A DNA stretch of 64,000 nucleotides from Circinella minor (taxonomy: Eukaryota; Mucoromycota; Mucoromycetes; Mucorales; Lichtheimiaceae). This document shows, one piece after another, positions 13,434 to 24,533 of this stretch. The notes under the pieces were generated by a model. It ran no database searches. It was not told where the DNA came from and saw only the letters and a program-made list of their open reading frames with translations. The stretch covers positions 62,001 through 126,000 of the forward strand of contig JAEPRB010000072.1 of NCBI GenBank assembly GCA_016758965.1, written 5' to 3'. Within the stretch, counting starts at the first letter, position 1. Every line of letters begins with the position of its first letter. Position numbers and translations under genes: made by a program.

Positions 13434-13999
13434 ATGTCAAGCCGCCTTGCAAAACAAACCCTGGATCTCATTTTAAAAAATAATAATTCCACTGGTGTAA
13501 AACGAAAACAAGAACAAAATCTAAAAAAAGTGGAAGAAAAGAAACCATTACGATTACCTGATACAAAGAAAGGAATTAAGAAAGTTAAATATGAAATGCG
13601 TTATGGACAGCAACAAAAAGCTAAAGCAGCTCTTATGAAACTTGAGAAAAAAGGAGGCAATCCATTAGGTATTTTATTCACATTTTTTTTTTCAAAAAAA
13701 ATTATGATATAATGCCAAGATAATTGATTTTCTTTAATTAATTATTTGTTTGTTCTCTCTTCTCATTATATAAATAAATATTATATGATCACGATGTATA
13801 TATATATATATACATATAATTTATTCTCGGCATAAATGATGAAATAGATGCATTATATAAAGAAGAAGAAGCATTACAGAATAATTTGGAACGTAACTTG
13901 AGAATTCTTCAAGCACATCGACTAAAAGCATCCGATAATGAACGAAAAATGCGAAAAAAGGTAACACAAAAATCGATTGAAAAGAAAAAAAAACCATGA
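13434..13999 (+). CDS. Small Lys-rich coiled-coil protein, family not recognised
   Basis: Two exons, 13434-13668 and 13848-13999, give 128 aa. The intron starts GTATTT, ends ...GAAATAG and keeps frame (NPL joined to DALYKEEEA). The protein is very basic, with KRKQEQNLKKVEEKK near the N-terminus, a helical RYGQQQKAKAALMKLEKK, an acidic helix after the junction, and a C-terminal KKVTQKSIEKKKKP tail. Such composition is common in nucleolar ribosome-assembly factors, but that is only an inference. Without the splice the frame ends at a poly-Phe/Lys artefact inside the intron, which supports the intron. I do not recognise the family. Confidence 0.7.
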
Positions 14000-14301
14000 A
14001 TAATACTTGTCAACTTTATTAAACTGATCATCAAAAAAAAATATATATCAAAATTGCACTAATAGTTAGTGAGGTTTAACAAGCAAGGAGATAAAAAATG
14101 ATAATAATAACAAACTAGACATTAGAGTCATTGTCAGGAGAAAGTGAGAAGAAATAAAATATATCCCCCCTCAAAAAAAAAAAACTTCGAAATGATAACA
14201 AATCATTATTTCTACTATTGAAACTACTTTTTACGAATTGGTACAAAAAAAAAAAAGACAAAATTGAAACAAAGGAATAACCTTTTGTTTGATTTCTATT
14301 A
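14000..14301. other. Convergent 3' flanks
   Basis: About 300 bp between two converging genes. It holds A runs and short AT-rich stretches, with no coding signal. Confidence 0.6.
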
Positions 14302-14913
14302 TTATGAAATTATACGACGAGTATGCTTCAATATCAAGCTCTTCATAATTGATTTAACTATATAAGAGAAAAGAAATGAAAAAAGTTGTTAATCTGAGTG
14401 AATATAAAAGAAAGAGAATTTTTAAGGGGGTGTTCAAAAAGAAGGGGGGGTATGGGAGCACAAGAAGTATGTGCCGAAACCATTATATTGTACAACTTGT
14501 ATTGGTAGTACAAAAAACACTCGGTTATAACTAAACAAATTACTAAAAGAGGTGGTTTACTACTTACCACTCTTATTGATCCGCCCTGTTCGATGACTAT
14601 ACTTTTTATTTCCATAACTATAACTGTTTTCACAATCATCATTATTGTCTTCTTTGTCTTCGTCATTATTGTTATCAAGAATTGCTCGTGAAAATCGTAT
14701 ATAATGCACTGATGGAGGTTCAATTGAAAATGAAACACATTGATGTGGATTACGTCTTGGTTTTTTATTGTTACTAGGAAACCGTTGACGGTAATTGGAA
14801 TCATTTGAATGAAAATTATGTTGAATAGTAGGAGAGGCGATTTGTTGATTATTATACCATGAATCCAGCATGGGTAATGAATCGTAAATGGATGGTTTAT
14901 TGTTATAAGACAT
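14302..14913 (-). CDS. Orphan protein, 133 aa
   Basis: Exon 1 is 14913-14568 and exon 2 is 14357-14302. The splice donor is a perfect GTAAGT just before the apparent stop of the long frame, and the acceptor TCTCTTATATAG is strong. Splicing replaces a three-residue end with VKSIMKSLILKHTRRIIS. The protein is low in complexity, with Asn/Asp-rich parts, a short conserved-looking hydrophobic patch (CVSFSIEPPSVHYIRFSRA, about residues 59-77) and a basic C-terminus. The VxF-PP patch resembles short docking motifs in fungal regulators, but I cannot name a family. It is divergent from the orphan at 15677, with about 760 bp between them. Confidence 0.65.
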
Positions 14914-15676
14914 TTTTAATTATGAAAATAATGATTATATATAATGCAAAAAGGATAATGTATTTGTTCGTATGTATATGATTTGTTGGTGTTGTGTGAG
15001 GAATGGAATGGGTTGGGGTATTTTATGATAACTTTGTGGGTTATAAAGAAATGAAAAAAAATCGACCGTGTGTAAAATAAATTGAGGAAAGAAGAATAGA
15101 AAGAAAAAGGATTGGTAAACGCTTACTTTGTATTTAGAGGCCAAAAATAGCCAAGAGAGAAGCAAAAAGGGACAAAGTCAAAAAAAAAAAAAAAAGGTAT
15201 AGAGCCGAGAATTACACCTCTTAAATCAATACGTAAAAAGAGAAAATGAATGAATTTTTACCATATCTTGCAAATAATATCATGCTGGTTATCCCTTAGT
15301 GTCGGAGCTCTATTTTATAGAAAATAACTTATGCACTTCTGGTTGCTGTGGCAACATAATCCCGACTGGTGTAAATGTATTGTTCGTTTCATTGTCCCTC
15401 TTATATTCAAGGTTTTCTTTGTTCCATTTTCCTATTTACAACTGATAAAATGTTATGAATTTAAATATAGATCGTTTTTCTCATTATGTTTTCATTTATT
15501 CTCTATTTATTCAACTTATTGCCATTATTGAAAGAAAAAGATAGACCAATTTTTTTTTGGGGACCCATTCTTCTTTTTTATTTATTCCTCTTTCCTCTTT
15601 CTTCTTTTTACTTTTATTATTATTATTATAATCATAATTATAAACTGAGATAGTGATTGAATTAATCTACATAATA
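14914..15676. other. Divergent intergenic region between two orphan genes
   Basis: Contains TAT-rich and pyrimidine-rich stretches, with T-rich tracts just before the plus-strand gene. The open frames here (14935-15165 minus, 15331-15531 plus) are Phe/Tyr-rich shadows with no family signal. It is likely a shared promoter region. Confidence 0.55.
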
Positions 15677-17006
15677 ATGAAAGTGCCGGGCGTTGCTGGA
15701 ATTAACAAAAAACCATTCAAATACCCAACATCTACTGTGGCTCGAGGCACTTCATTACACGACAATAATGCTAAACGTACCGAGTGTGTTTTTGCACATG
15801 AATCATTAATGATCACTGAAACGGATGATATAACAAAAAGGGTATCTGTCAAAGTACTTCGATTACCAGATCCACCCAAGTTAACTCCCATTCGAATGCC
15901 AAGTCATCTTCAACGCCGTAACACCATTAGACGCTCCAGTAAAGTACGTCCATCATCAGAAACACGTCGACGAGTACAGCAACGAATTCTTAAAAATCAA
16001 ACACAAAAGGAAAATCTGTTGAAAGTCCCAGAAGCATATCAACAACAACAAAAGTTCGCCGAGCGACATGAAAAACAATCAATGAAAACCACTAACCACC
16101 AAGAAGATGACAATAATAGTAGCAACAAGTATAACAATGGCAATGACAAAAATGAATTTATATGTAATAATGTCAGTAATATTAGTACAGGAAGCAGCAA
16201 TAGTCATTACGTAAATATTTCACCAACAAAACATCAGCATCACTTCCACCACCTTCATTATATACATCCTGAAAGTGATATTTTTATGCCTGCTGTAGCA
16301 CAAGCATTACTTAACGAAAGGTCAAATACGGTAGCCAGTATTACTGAAAAGACTGCTGTTGCTCCTACTCCATCAACTCCTGATAAAAAGATAGTAGTAG
16401 TACAGCAAGATAGTACTCCTTCCTCGATATCATATTCTTGCTCCTACTACTCATCGTCATCCATATCATCATCTTTAACTGCCCCTCAACATCCACCACC
16501 TCCTCCACCCCCTTCTTTTACATCATCTTCTTTACCACATTATTACGATCACAAACAACGAAATTATACTTTTGATAATAATAACGACGGCAACAAAATA
16601 GGATACATGATTCGTTGGATTTCTTCCCGAGTTCAAAATGCTTTTATATTTCGTAATATTAAAAAAGGTAAAAAAGAAAAACCAACAACTCCTTAAAATA
16701 TATATCTTTTATATGTATGCAAGTGACGCTTTTGCATAGTATATGCATAAATATATGTATATTGATTCAAATTGTATATAATCATTTACACTTATAATAG
16801 ATAATCGGTGTTCACCTATATATCTGCACTCTAATCATATCTACAACAATAGTAACTTTAGTAGTCATATCAACGTATCTTGTCCAACCATTGTTATACC
16901 TGACAACAAAAACAATAGTAATGATCACCATGACGATGACGATGAAAATAATTTTATATTAAGACGACCATCACCAATATTTTTAGATTCAACCATCACA
17001 GTATAA
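15677..17006 (+). CDS. Orphan low-complexity protein with a hidden second exon, 398 aa
   Basis: Exon 1 is 15677-16667 and exon 2 is 16801-17006. The frame is open from 15653 but the first ATG is at 15677 (MKVPGVAGINKKPF). At 16668 a GTAAAA donor follows NIKK; acceptor ...CTTATAATAG at 16800 opens a frame running DNRCSPIYLHSNH to DSTITV and stop. This second part has an acidic DDDDENN stretch and FILRRPSPIF, so it looks genuinely coding. Other features are a basic RRNTIRRSSKVRPSSETRRR block (about residues 84-105), Gln/Asn/His-rich segments, a Pro run (PPPPPPP) and a hydrophobic IGYMIRWISSRVQNAFIF patch before the junction. No domain is recognised. It is probably a disordered regulatory or cytoskeletal protein; that is inference. 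Confidence 0.68.
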
Positions 17007-17499
17007 AGAAGGAAGGTTACGCAAAAGCAAAAATAAAAGATTGACATTTCCATTTATAAATGAAACGTGGAAATAGGTTGTTATATGAGAGAAGATTTCC
17101 TCTATTAAAAATTTAGTTTGGGTTACACAAAAATTCCATTCATCGCCATAAACGTCGTGATCAGTTCAAATTAGCTCATGGTTACAGCACCAACATATAC
17201 AACAACAACAAAAAAACGCGCTCCGGGTCCACATAATATACACTTCTCCCCTTTTTCTCCTTATTTTTATTACTTTCTTTTATAAAACTTTTTTTTTTCT
17301 TCTTGTTACCCTGCAAGTAAAAAAAAACAAAGCTACATAACACTATTTTTTGAAGCAGGCCCTTTCTCTTCCACCAACTTACTCTCCTTCTTTTTATATT
17401 TTATATCTCCTCTTTTTTTTTTCCTAGAAGTTTTAAAACGTACTTTTTTTTTTTTACTTTTCATCATCTAAATTTATATAATTTCATTCTTCTATAATA
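17007..17499. other. Septin promoter region
   Basis: About 490 bp with T-rich and CT-rich tracts (17270-17460) immediately before the septin ATG, typical of fungal pyrimidine-rich promoters. No gene. Confidence 0.6.
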
Positions 17500-19199
17500 A
17501 TGTCTTGTAAGGAACAACTAATATAATTAATTATTATATTTTATTTATTTTATTATCATAACATCATCTTGTTTGACAAAAATAATAATAATTAATTTTC
17601 TTTTATATAAAATATTATAAATTTAGCTGATCAAGCAAACGGCTCATCATCTGGTGTAAAGTATTTCACAATTCTATATTATTTTAATTCAGCATTTCTT
17701 TAAACTTTATAAATATCTGTATACACTTTAAAACTCATGTTTATGAATTTATATACATTATAGATTACTGTTGTCCGCAAGAAACTTGCAGGCTATGTAG
17801 GTTTTGCCAACCTTCCTAATCAAGTTCACCGCAAGTCGGTAAAAAAGGGTTTCCAGTTCACCTGCATGGTTGTTGGTATGTTTTAGTTTTATCTATTCCA
17901 AAATACACATTATATAATATATATTTATATACTCATTTATTATCATTATAGGTGAATCTGGCTTGGGTAAATCAACATTGGTAAATACCCTTTTCAACAC
18001 TGGACTTTATCCACCAAAGGAAAACGTCGAACCTACACATGAAACTCCTGAAACAGTGGAAATTCAATCTATTACTGCTGATATTGAAGAAAATGGCGTC
18101 AAGCTGCGCTTGACTGTCGTTGATTCACCTGGTTTTGGTGATTTCGTCAACAACGAACAAAGGTAAACTATTTGGAAAAAAAGAAAGAAAAAAGATAGGC
18201 TGGATCAATACAATCATTATTATTATTGATCAATAAGAACAATATCAGAAAGCGATACTAATAACAATAACAATTAATTATTATTATCATTATGATTCAT
18301 TTAGCTGGAAACCTATTTTGGACAGCATTGAATCTCGTTTCGACGCTTATCTTGAACAAGAAAACCGTGTCAACCGTCGTCGTATGGTCGACAACCGTAT
18401 CCATGCTTGTCTTTACTTTATTGCTCCAACAGGTCACGCATTGAAGCCATTGGATATTGAATTCATGCGTCGCCTTCACACTCGTGTCAATTTGATTCCT
18501 GTCATTGCCAAGGCAGATACTTTAACTGAAGAAGAAGTTTATGCATTCAAGCAACGTATTTTGGCTGACATTAACTACCATAAGATTCAAATTTATCAAG
18601 CTCCTGCTTACGAATATGATGATCAAGAAACAATTGAAGAAAACCGTGAAATCATGTCCAAGATTCCATTTGCTGTTGTTGGTTCGGACAAGGAAGTAGA
18701 AGTGGATGGTAAAAAAGTCCGTGGTCGTAAATACCCATGGGGTGTGATTGAAGTTGACAACGAAGAACATTGTGATTTTGTCAAATTGAGACAAATGTTG
18801 ATTCGTACACACATGGAAGAACTTAAGGAATATACCAATGATGTCTTGTATGAAAATTATCGTACCGAAAAATTAACTGCTATGGGTATTCAACAAGACC
18901 CTACTGTCTTCAAGGAAGTCAATCCTGTCCAAAAGATGGAGGAGGAACGCCTTGCACACGAACAAAAGCTTTCCAAGATGGAAGCCGAAATGCGTGCAGT
19001 ATTCCAAGCCAAGGTACAGGAAAAAGAATCCAAATTGAAGCATTCCGAAGAAGAATTGTATGCTCGTCACAAACAAATGAAGGAAGCACTCGACAAACAA
19101 CGATTGGATTTGGAAGAAAAAAGACGTCGTCTCGAATCGGGTCGACCTATTACTCCCGAAAAATCCGCCAAGAAGAGAGGTTTTACTTTCAACAAGTAA
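17500..19199 (+). CDS. CDC3: Septin, CDC3/AspB group
   Basis: Five coding exons: 17500-17506 (only 7 nt), 17627-17655, 17764-17875, 17952-18162 and 18305-19199, giving 417 aa. The N-terminus reads [12 protein letters not shown] and joins to [20 protein letters not shown], which is diagnostic of the CDC3/AspB/Spn1 group. The GTPase domain has P-loop GESGLGKST (about 49-57), G3 DSPGFGD and G4 AKAD, followed by the septin unique element ([14 protein letters not shown]). A C-terminal coiled coil (about 325-405) ends in KKRGFTFNK. Septins form hetero-oligomeric filaments at septation sites, hyphal tips and branch points. The short first exons are forced by the frame and the strong GTAAGG donor. 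It runs tail to tail with Tim21. Confidence 0.95.
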
Positions 19200-19673
19200 A
19201 AAGCCCTTTCTTTAATCTTTTTTTTTTCCTCATCCTTTAATTTCTTATCATTTTTATCTTTTTTTTTTTGCTCTCTGTAACAAACCACACAACCTACTTA
19301 CATCTTATCTTTCTTTATTCACCCTTTTTCCCTTACCCAATCAGTTATTATAATGTGATAATTACAGTTAGAGATATAAGAACAAAAAAACCTTGTTTTC
19401 TATTTTTTTTTGTATGATGACAGAGAAAATGTGTTTTTTTCTTTCTCTTTCTCTTTCTTCTCTCTTCTCATTTCATTTCTCTCTCTTCCTTTTTTCCCGT
19501 CTTTATTTTTTTTTCTCCTCGTTTTGCTTCTTACACCACATATATTATTATATTATACTTTTTTTATATATTAAAAAGAATACTTGACTTATTTTAATTT
19601 TGTGAGAAGGTGAAGGTGCCAATCCTGCTGACTACAAGTATTTATTATTATTAATATAAGAATATAACTAATA
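19200..19673. other. Convergent 3' region, pyrimidine-rich
   Basis: Shared 3' flank of the septin and Tim21 genes. It consists of long CT/T tracts (19430-19530) and T runs that could form the ends of both transcripts. No coding signal. Confidence 0.6.
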
Positions 19674-20684
19674 TTAAGATCTGTTATCTTCAACATAATA
19701 ACGACGTGAAGGGTATCCTTGACCAGGTACATCACAAAATAATTGCTTATATTTCCAACTACCCTTCTCATCCTATAAAATAAATACCACTATCATTAAT
19801 ACATTTTTCATTTACATGATAATTATCCCATATTATAACAAGACTTGTAATTTAATTTTTTATTTTTACCTTGATCATTTCCAACATACAAGTCCCTTCA
19901 TCATTTGGTCCTTCAACATAGAATCGCATAAACAAATGAGGGTCACCTTGGGCATCATTTACAATTTGATGATGAATACGTCTATTTCTTTTCATTCTGC
20001 TTCGGCTTGGTTCACCATGACCTTTAATGGGTGCACCTAATAACTCGGATAACTATAGGATAAATATAAATTCTGTGCGATAAATATAATTGAAAAAAAA
20101 GAAGAAAAAAGAAGGATTTGGGGGGGGGGGTTATTTTATTTTATTTTTACCTCAGGATGTTCACGGATACGATCTACAGAATTTGAAAAAATGGCAGTGG
20201 TACTATCTGATCCAAATAATTCAGAACCGACAAAGTAAATTAATGCAGAAGTCACTGCTAAACCTGTAAGAATTACTCCAATATCCACTGTCACCTTGGA
20301 TGCAGCAACCACTATTGGATACATGTTTTTTTTTATTAGTCCACTTTGAACTATTATTATAACTAGTACACGCTTGTAACAATACCTTTTTGTGGTGTTG
20401 ATAATTCTTTCCATTCTTTTGCAGTGTGTTTTGAAATCATTGATGCTCGTTGTTCTGGTTTTTTATCATTGACAGTTGCATAGCGACGGCATGAAGTTGA
20501 AAGATTGTTAGAGACGCGTAATGTTGGCTGTTGCTGTTGTCGTACCAATGTACGCGAAATTACTGGTACCTGACTATATTACATATGATTTATATGAGTC
20601 ATACTTTATCAATTAAAACAAAAAAAGTGTTATTTTAAAGAAAAAGTAAGAATATGTCATGTACCGTGATAACATTCGACTCAT
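19674..20684 (-). CDS. TIM21: Tim21, subunit of the mitochondrial TIM23 import complex
   Basis: Five exons: 20684-20665 (20 nt), 20573-20386, 20311-20151, 20052-19870 and 19772-19674, giving 216 aa. The N-terminus (MSRMLSRQVPVISRTLVRQ) is Arg/Ser-rich with no acids, a good mitochondrial presequence. One membrane span follows (about 80-101, IGVILTGLAVTSALIYFVG). The conserved Tim21 intermembrane-space domain then carries SELFGSDS, HPE, LSELLGAPIKGHGE, RRIHHQIV and FMRFYVEGPNDEGTCMLEM. Tim21 links the TOM complex to the presequence translocase and to respiratory complexes in the inner membrane. The 20-nt first exon is required to obtain an ATG in frame, since the longer internal frame has none. 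Confidence 0.92.
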
Positions 20685-23600
20685 GTTTATACAAATAAGT
20701 TTTAATGGAAGCAACCTGGTTATTTTTTTTTCTTCTCATTATTCTGTTTTTGCATAAACACTCCGAAAACTAACTTACTAGCGGGGGGTTGGTGAAAAAG
20801 ACCCGCTAAATTGGTTAACATAGGAAGGGCTTAAATGTCGTGTGAATTCTGAATATAACGCACGTTTTCAGTAGAGGTTCTAATGTAAATGATGGATTAT
20901 ATAGCAACACAATCAGTCTAGCTTACTAACAACTGTTACTTAATAACGATACTTACATGTGACATATATTATTGTATTTAAATATTTCTTACGTACGTAG
21001 AGCTGTAAAATGGATGTCTCTGATGTTCTTAACTCCCATGTAGTATACCTATCAACATAAAAGCATGTTATATGATAATTTTTACAAAACCTTTTGACAC
21101 ATATTACATTTTTGAAGTGTTGTTAAATACTTATGATTCTAGAAGCTTTAGTACCATGATAGATATTTGTAAAAAATGCAGATCAAATATATTGGTGGAC
21201 ATCCACCTTTTTAACCCGAAAGTTTTTGAAAACTGAGGCTAAAATTTATAATGAGAGAGTGCTACCTAAATTTACCCATAATACCACTTCAAGCTTTAAG
21301 ATAAAACAACGAATAACAAACTTTATTGTATAAAAATGGATCCTTTCTCCTATTGTTGCTTGTGTGGCTGCTTTAAATATTTAATGAACAATATAAGTAG
21401 TTTAAACTGCTTCATTTGTCGATTATTGTTACATAACTACTGCTTTATATATATAAAAAAAAAGTCCCTCTAATAATATAAAAATATAAAGAGTATTATA
21501 TAATTAAATTTTTAAGTTTATTCTATTTCTATTCTCATTCAACAATAAACCTGAAAAGGCGATATACGAAGCGAAAAGTTGATGTACATCAGCAAGGATA
21601 TAAAGATTGCCTCGGCCTATCTTCGCATCAAGTTAGCTAATAAATCTAGACCGTGTGAATGCATTTGATTCTTACGTACTTTGTGTAGCACAGTATCTTG
21701 AACGCCGCAGTTGTACAATTAAGAAGAAAAAATGTTATTATAGCCTTTATTTATCCGAAAAAAAGGCATCTTACGACCAATACTCACATTACAGCCACCA
21801 TTAATTTTATATCAATCAAGCGACTATACTAATAATATTTACTGGAACAGTCCAACGGATAATAGAACTTTACGTTTTTGTTATACAATAAAGAAAAGCA
21901 TTTAGCAGACATTTCAAAAATTTCAATAAACCTTTTGATTATCAGTTATACCAATATCTGGTTTTGCCGATAAAAAGAGCTGAAGAAAATGAAAAACAGA
22001 ACGAAAAACTGTATACGTATTGCGTAAAAGTTCATATTATAATTGTAAATAGCGCATGACCTCATTGTTATAAATATTCATAATAACAGCTTCAATTAAA
22101 TACGTATTAAAATATAGTAAGCTAAACTGTTTTGTAAAGTTGGCAGACCAGTGCTGCGCGATCACTAATTATACCTCTTAATAATAATATACATCATATC
22201 TTCTGAATTATAAAACCATCTATTATATACAGTAAATAGGCTAATAAGGGATAATAATTTTTTACAACAAGAATCATCAGATCATCTACCATCAATATGT
22301 ATATTTTGAGATGAACTGTAGAAGCAACGGATTCTTTTAGCATATCATTGGAATTTAGAAAATAAGTAAGGAAAGCCATGTATATATTTATCCCCATTGT
22401 CTATTAATATTATTATTTATATAGACGTGGTATTTTATGCATATTTTCTTGCTTTTTCTTAAAAGTAATAAATTAAATCACAATTTGAATAAATACTGTT
22501 TTCGTGATTGCTCATCATTTGTTTTATTGTTTGCTTTTTCCACACAAAAAAAATAGCGTCTCGGAAATAAATTACTTTTCTGAGTACTTACTCAGAAATT
22601 CCGTAACTCACCAGTTTCTTTTGTCCTATCTAATAATAATAAACGCGTGAAAAATCTGGAACCGAGACATTCAAGCGAATCAAACAGTTTGCCTAGGTGA
22701 TCAAATATTAATCGGGAAATGAACTACGTATGTACAGAAGTAACATAATACATAATCCTCAAGTTCTGTCGCGGGGAGTAATGATGTTTTATCCGTTCTC
22801 CCAGGGTCGGCCTCCCTATCATACTAATCAAAATAATAAAACCTTCTTTTTATTGTGGTGTAAACATGGTATTGATGTTATACTTCAAGTACACATGCGC
22901 ACACACACTCACACATAGACACCACACAAAAAAGGAACACTTCCAAAACATATCATAGCTTGCACTGTACTAATGTCATATTTTGTGAAAATTACAATAT
23001 TACGTAGGTGATAGTATATCAATTAGTTGTCGCATAGTCGCATAAATTTTATATAATTTGAATCTGATGAATAATTTTAACGCCTTTAGAATAATACACT
23101 ATTAATTTAAACTTTCCCGACTTTTTACATTTTATAAGCGTCTTATAATTCCAAGGACAGATAGAGCGGAAATCGATAGCACTTCATAATTTACTAATCG
23201 CAAGTTATACACAAAAAGAACTTTCTTTTATTTCTCCTAAATACAGAATCGTTTTTGTTTAATTATCTATGGTATAAAAACGATCATTTTTTACGAAAAT
23301 AATATTATATTTAAATATTGCAGTATAATAATAACCTTCAAAGAATACTCTGCCACATTTTTGATAAAAAAAAAACCGGACATATCATGATAAAAATCGA
23401 TAAGCAAATTATATAGTCAGGTAGGTCAAAGCTTTTGTCTCTAGGCTCTGATTATATAAACACCTGAGCTTGAACAATAAACGACAATGTGTTACGTGAA
23501 AAGATTAAATTGGTGTGGAATATTTTATATTAGGTAACTGAATGATTTTTTTTTGTCATTGTGATACCAGTACTAACTTCTGGGATGGACAAGGATAAAA

Positions 23601-24533
23601 TGAAGTGCTCATCAAATTTTCTTTTCTTCCTCATTGATCAACAAGATAGAAGAATATTAAAAAAAAGATTAAGCTTCGGTGGCATCATTTTCTAAACCAC
23701 TACTAATATGGTTACAAAAATTATATAATACAGAAGTATTAGTAATTTCGTTTTATTATCAGTGTATTAGACCGATTTATTGGTAGTTAAACCTTTTTAG
23801 ATAAAATTAGCTGTTAATGTCAGGATTTATTCCAATCGAAGAAGTAAAGGGTTCTTTTACTGGTCCCTGAATTTTCTTTTCTTCCGAAAAAATTGATGGT
23901 TAATAACGCGCAACAAGGGAAACATACTATAAAGCTTTTTTTTTTTCGATGGCAGTCGGGAAAAGGATTTTAACTTATACTTTTCTCATGATGCGTCGTT
24001 TTCACTTGCGGGACCAAGCGGTAATTTTTGGAAACGAGGATGGACTGCCGCGGTTCAACTGAACAATACACGTTCACACAGAACCCCATACTCCCAAAAC
24101 TAGACAGTAACAAATGTACTCCACAGTTTATATAATACAATTGTTGACAAATCTTGTTTTGGACAAAATAGTTAGTAGTACACAGTTTTATTATATTCTG
24201 ACTTTTTAAACTATATATAACCTTTGCCTTCTTTTTTTTGACTTTTTTTTTTCTTCTCTTCCCTTTTTTCATTTTTAGTAAACTTTTAATCTGCTGGCTC
24301 AGCTTCATTTTTTTTATTTTTATTTTTTATTTTTTATTTTTTTATTTTTACTTTTCATATTACTCTTTCATTCTTTTTTTTTTATTTTTTTATTATATTA
24401 GTGGTGTCTACAACACGCCAATCCATCTTTTTTCTTTCTTTCTACTGTTTTGACGACGACAACAGCAACTACCACCATTACTTCTCCTATTTCTCACCAT
24501 AACCCACGACCGTCGAAAAGTGTATCACAAAAA
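20685..24533. other. 3.8-kb gene-poor interval
   Basis: No gene could be supported on either strand. The region has several TACGTA sites (20990, 21674, 22016, 22104, 22726, 23003), a CA repeat near 22903-22915, and T-rich tracts from 24230 to 24440 that belong to the hexokinase promoter. An open plus-strand stretch from 21647 (LDRVNAFDSYVLCVAQYLERR..., about 50 codons to TAA) lacks an ATG and a known domain; it may be a relic. The open frames at 22194-22397 and 22730-22918 have no family signal. Confidence 0.5.

Noticed and set aside
22730..22918. 62-codon frame ending in His-Thr repeats
   Set aside because: The end is a CA-repeat translation, and there is no domain or splice partner.
24450..24533. 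Longer hexokinase N-terminus with a poly-Thr stretch
   Set aside because: The frame there begins with TTG; the first ATG is at 24534.
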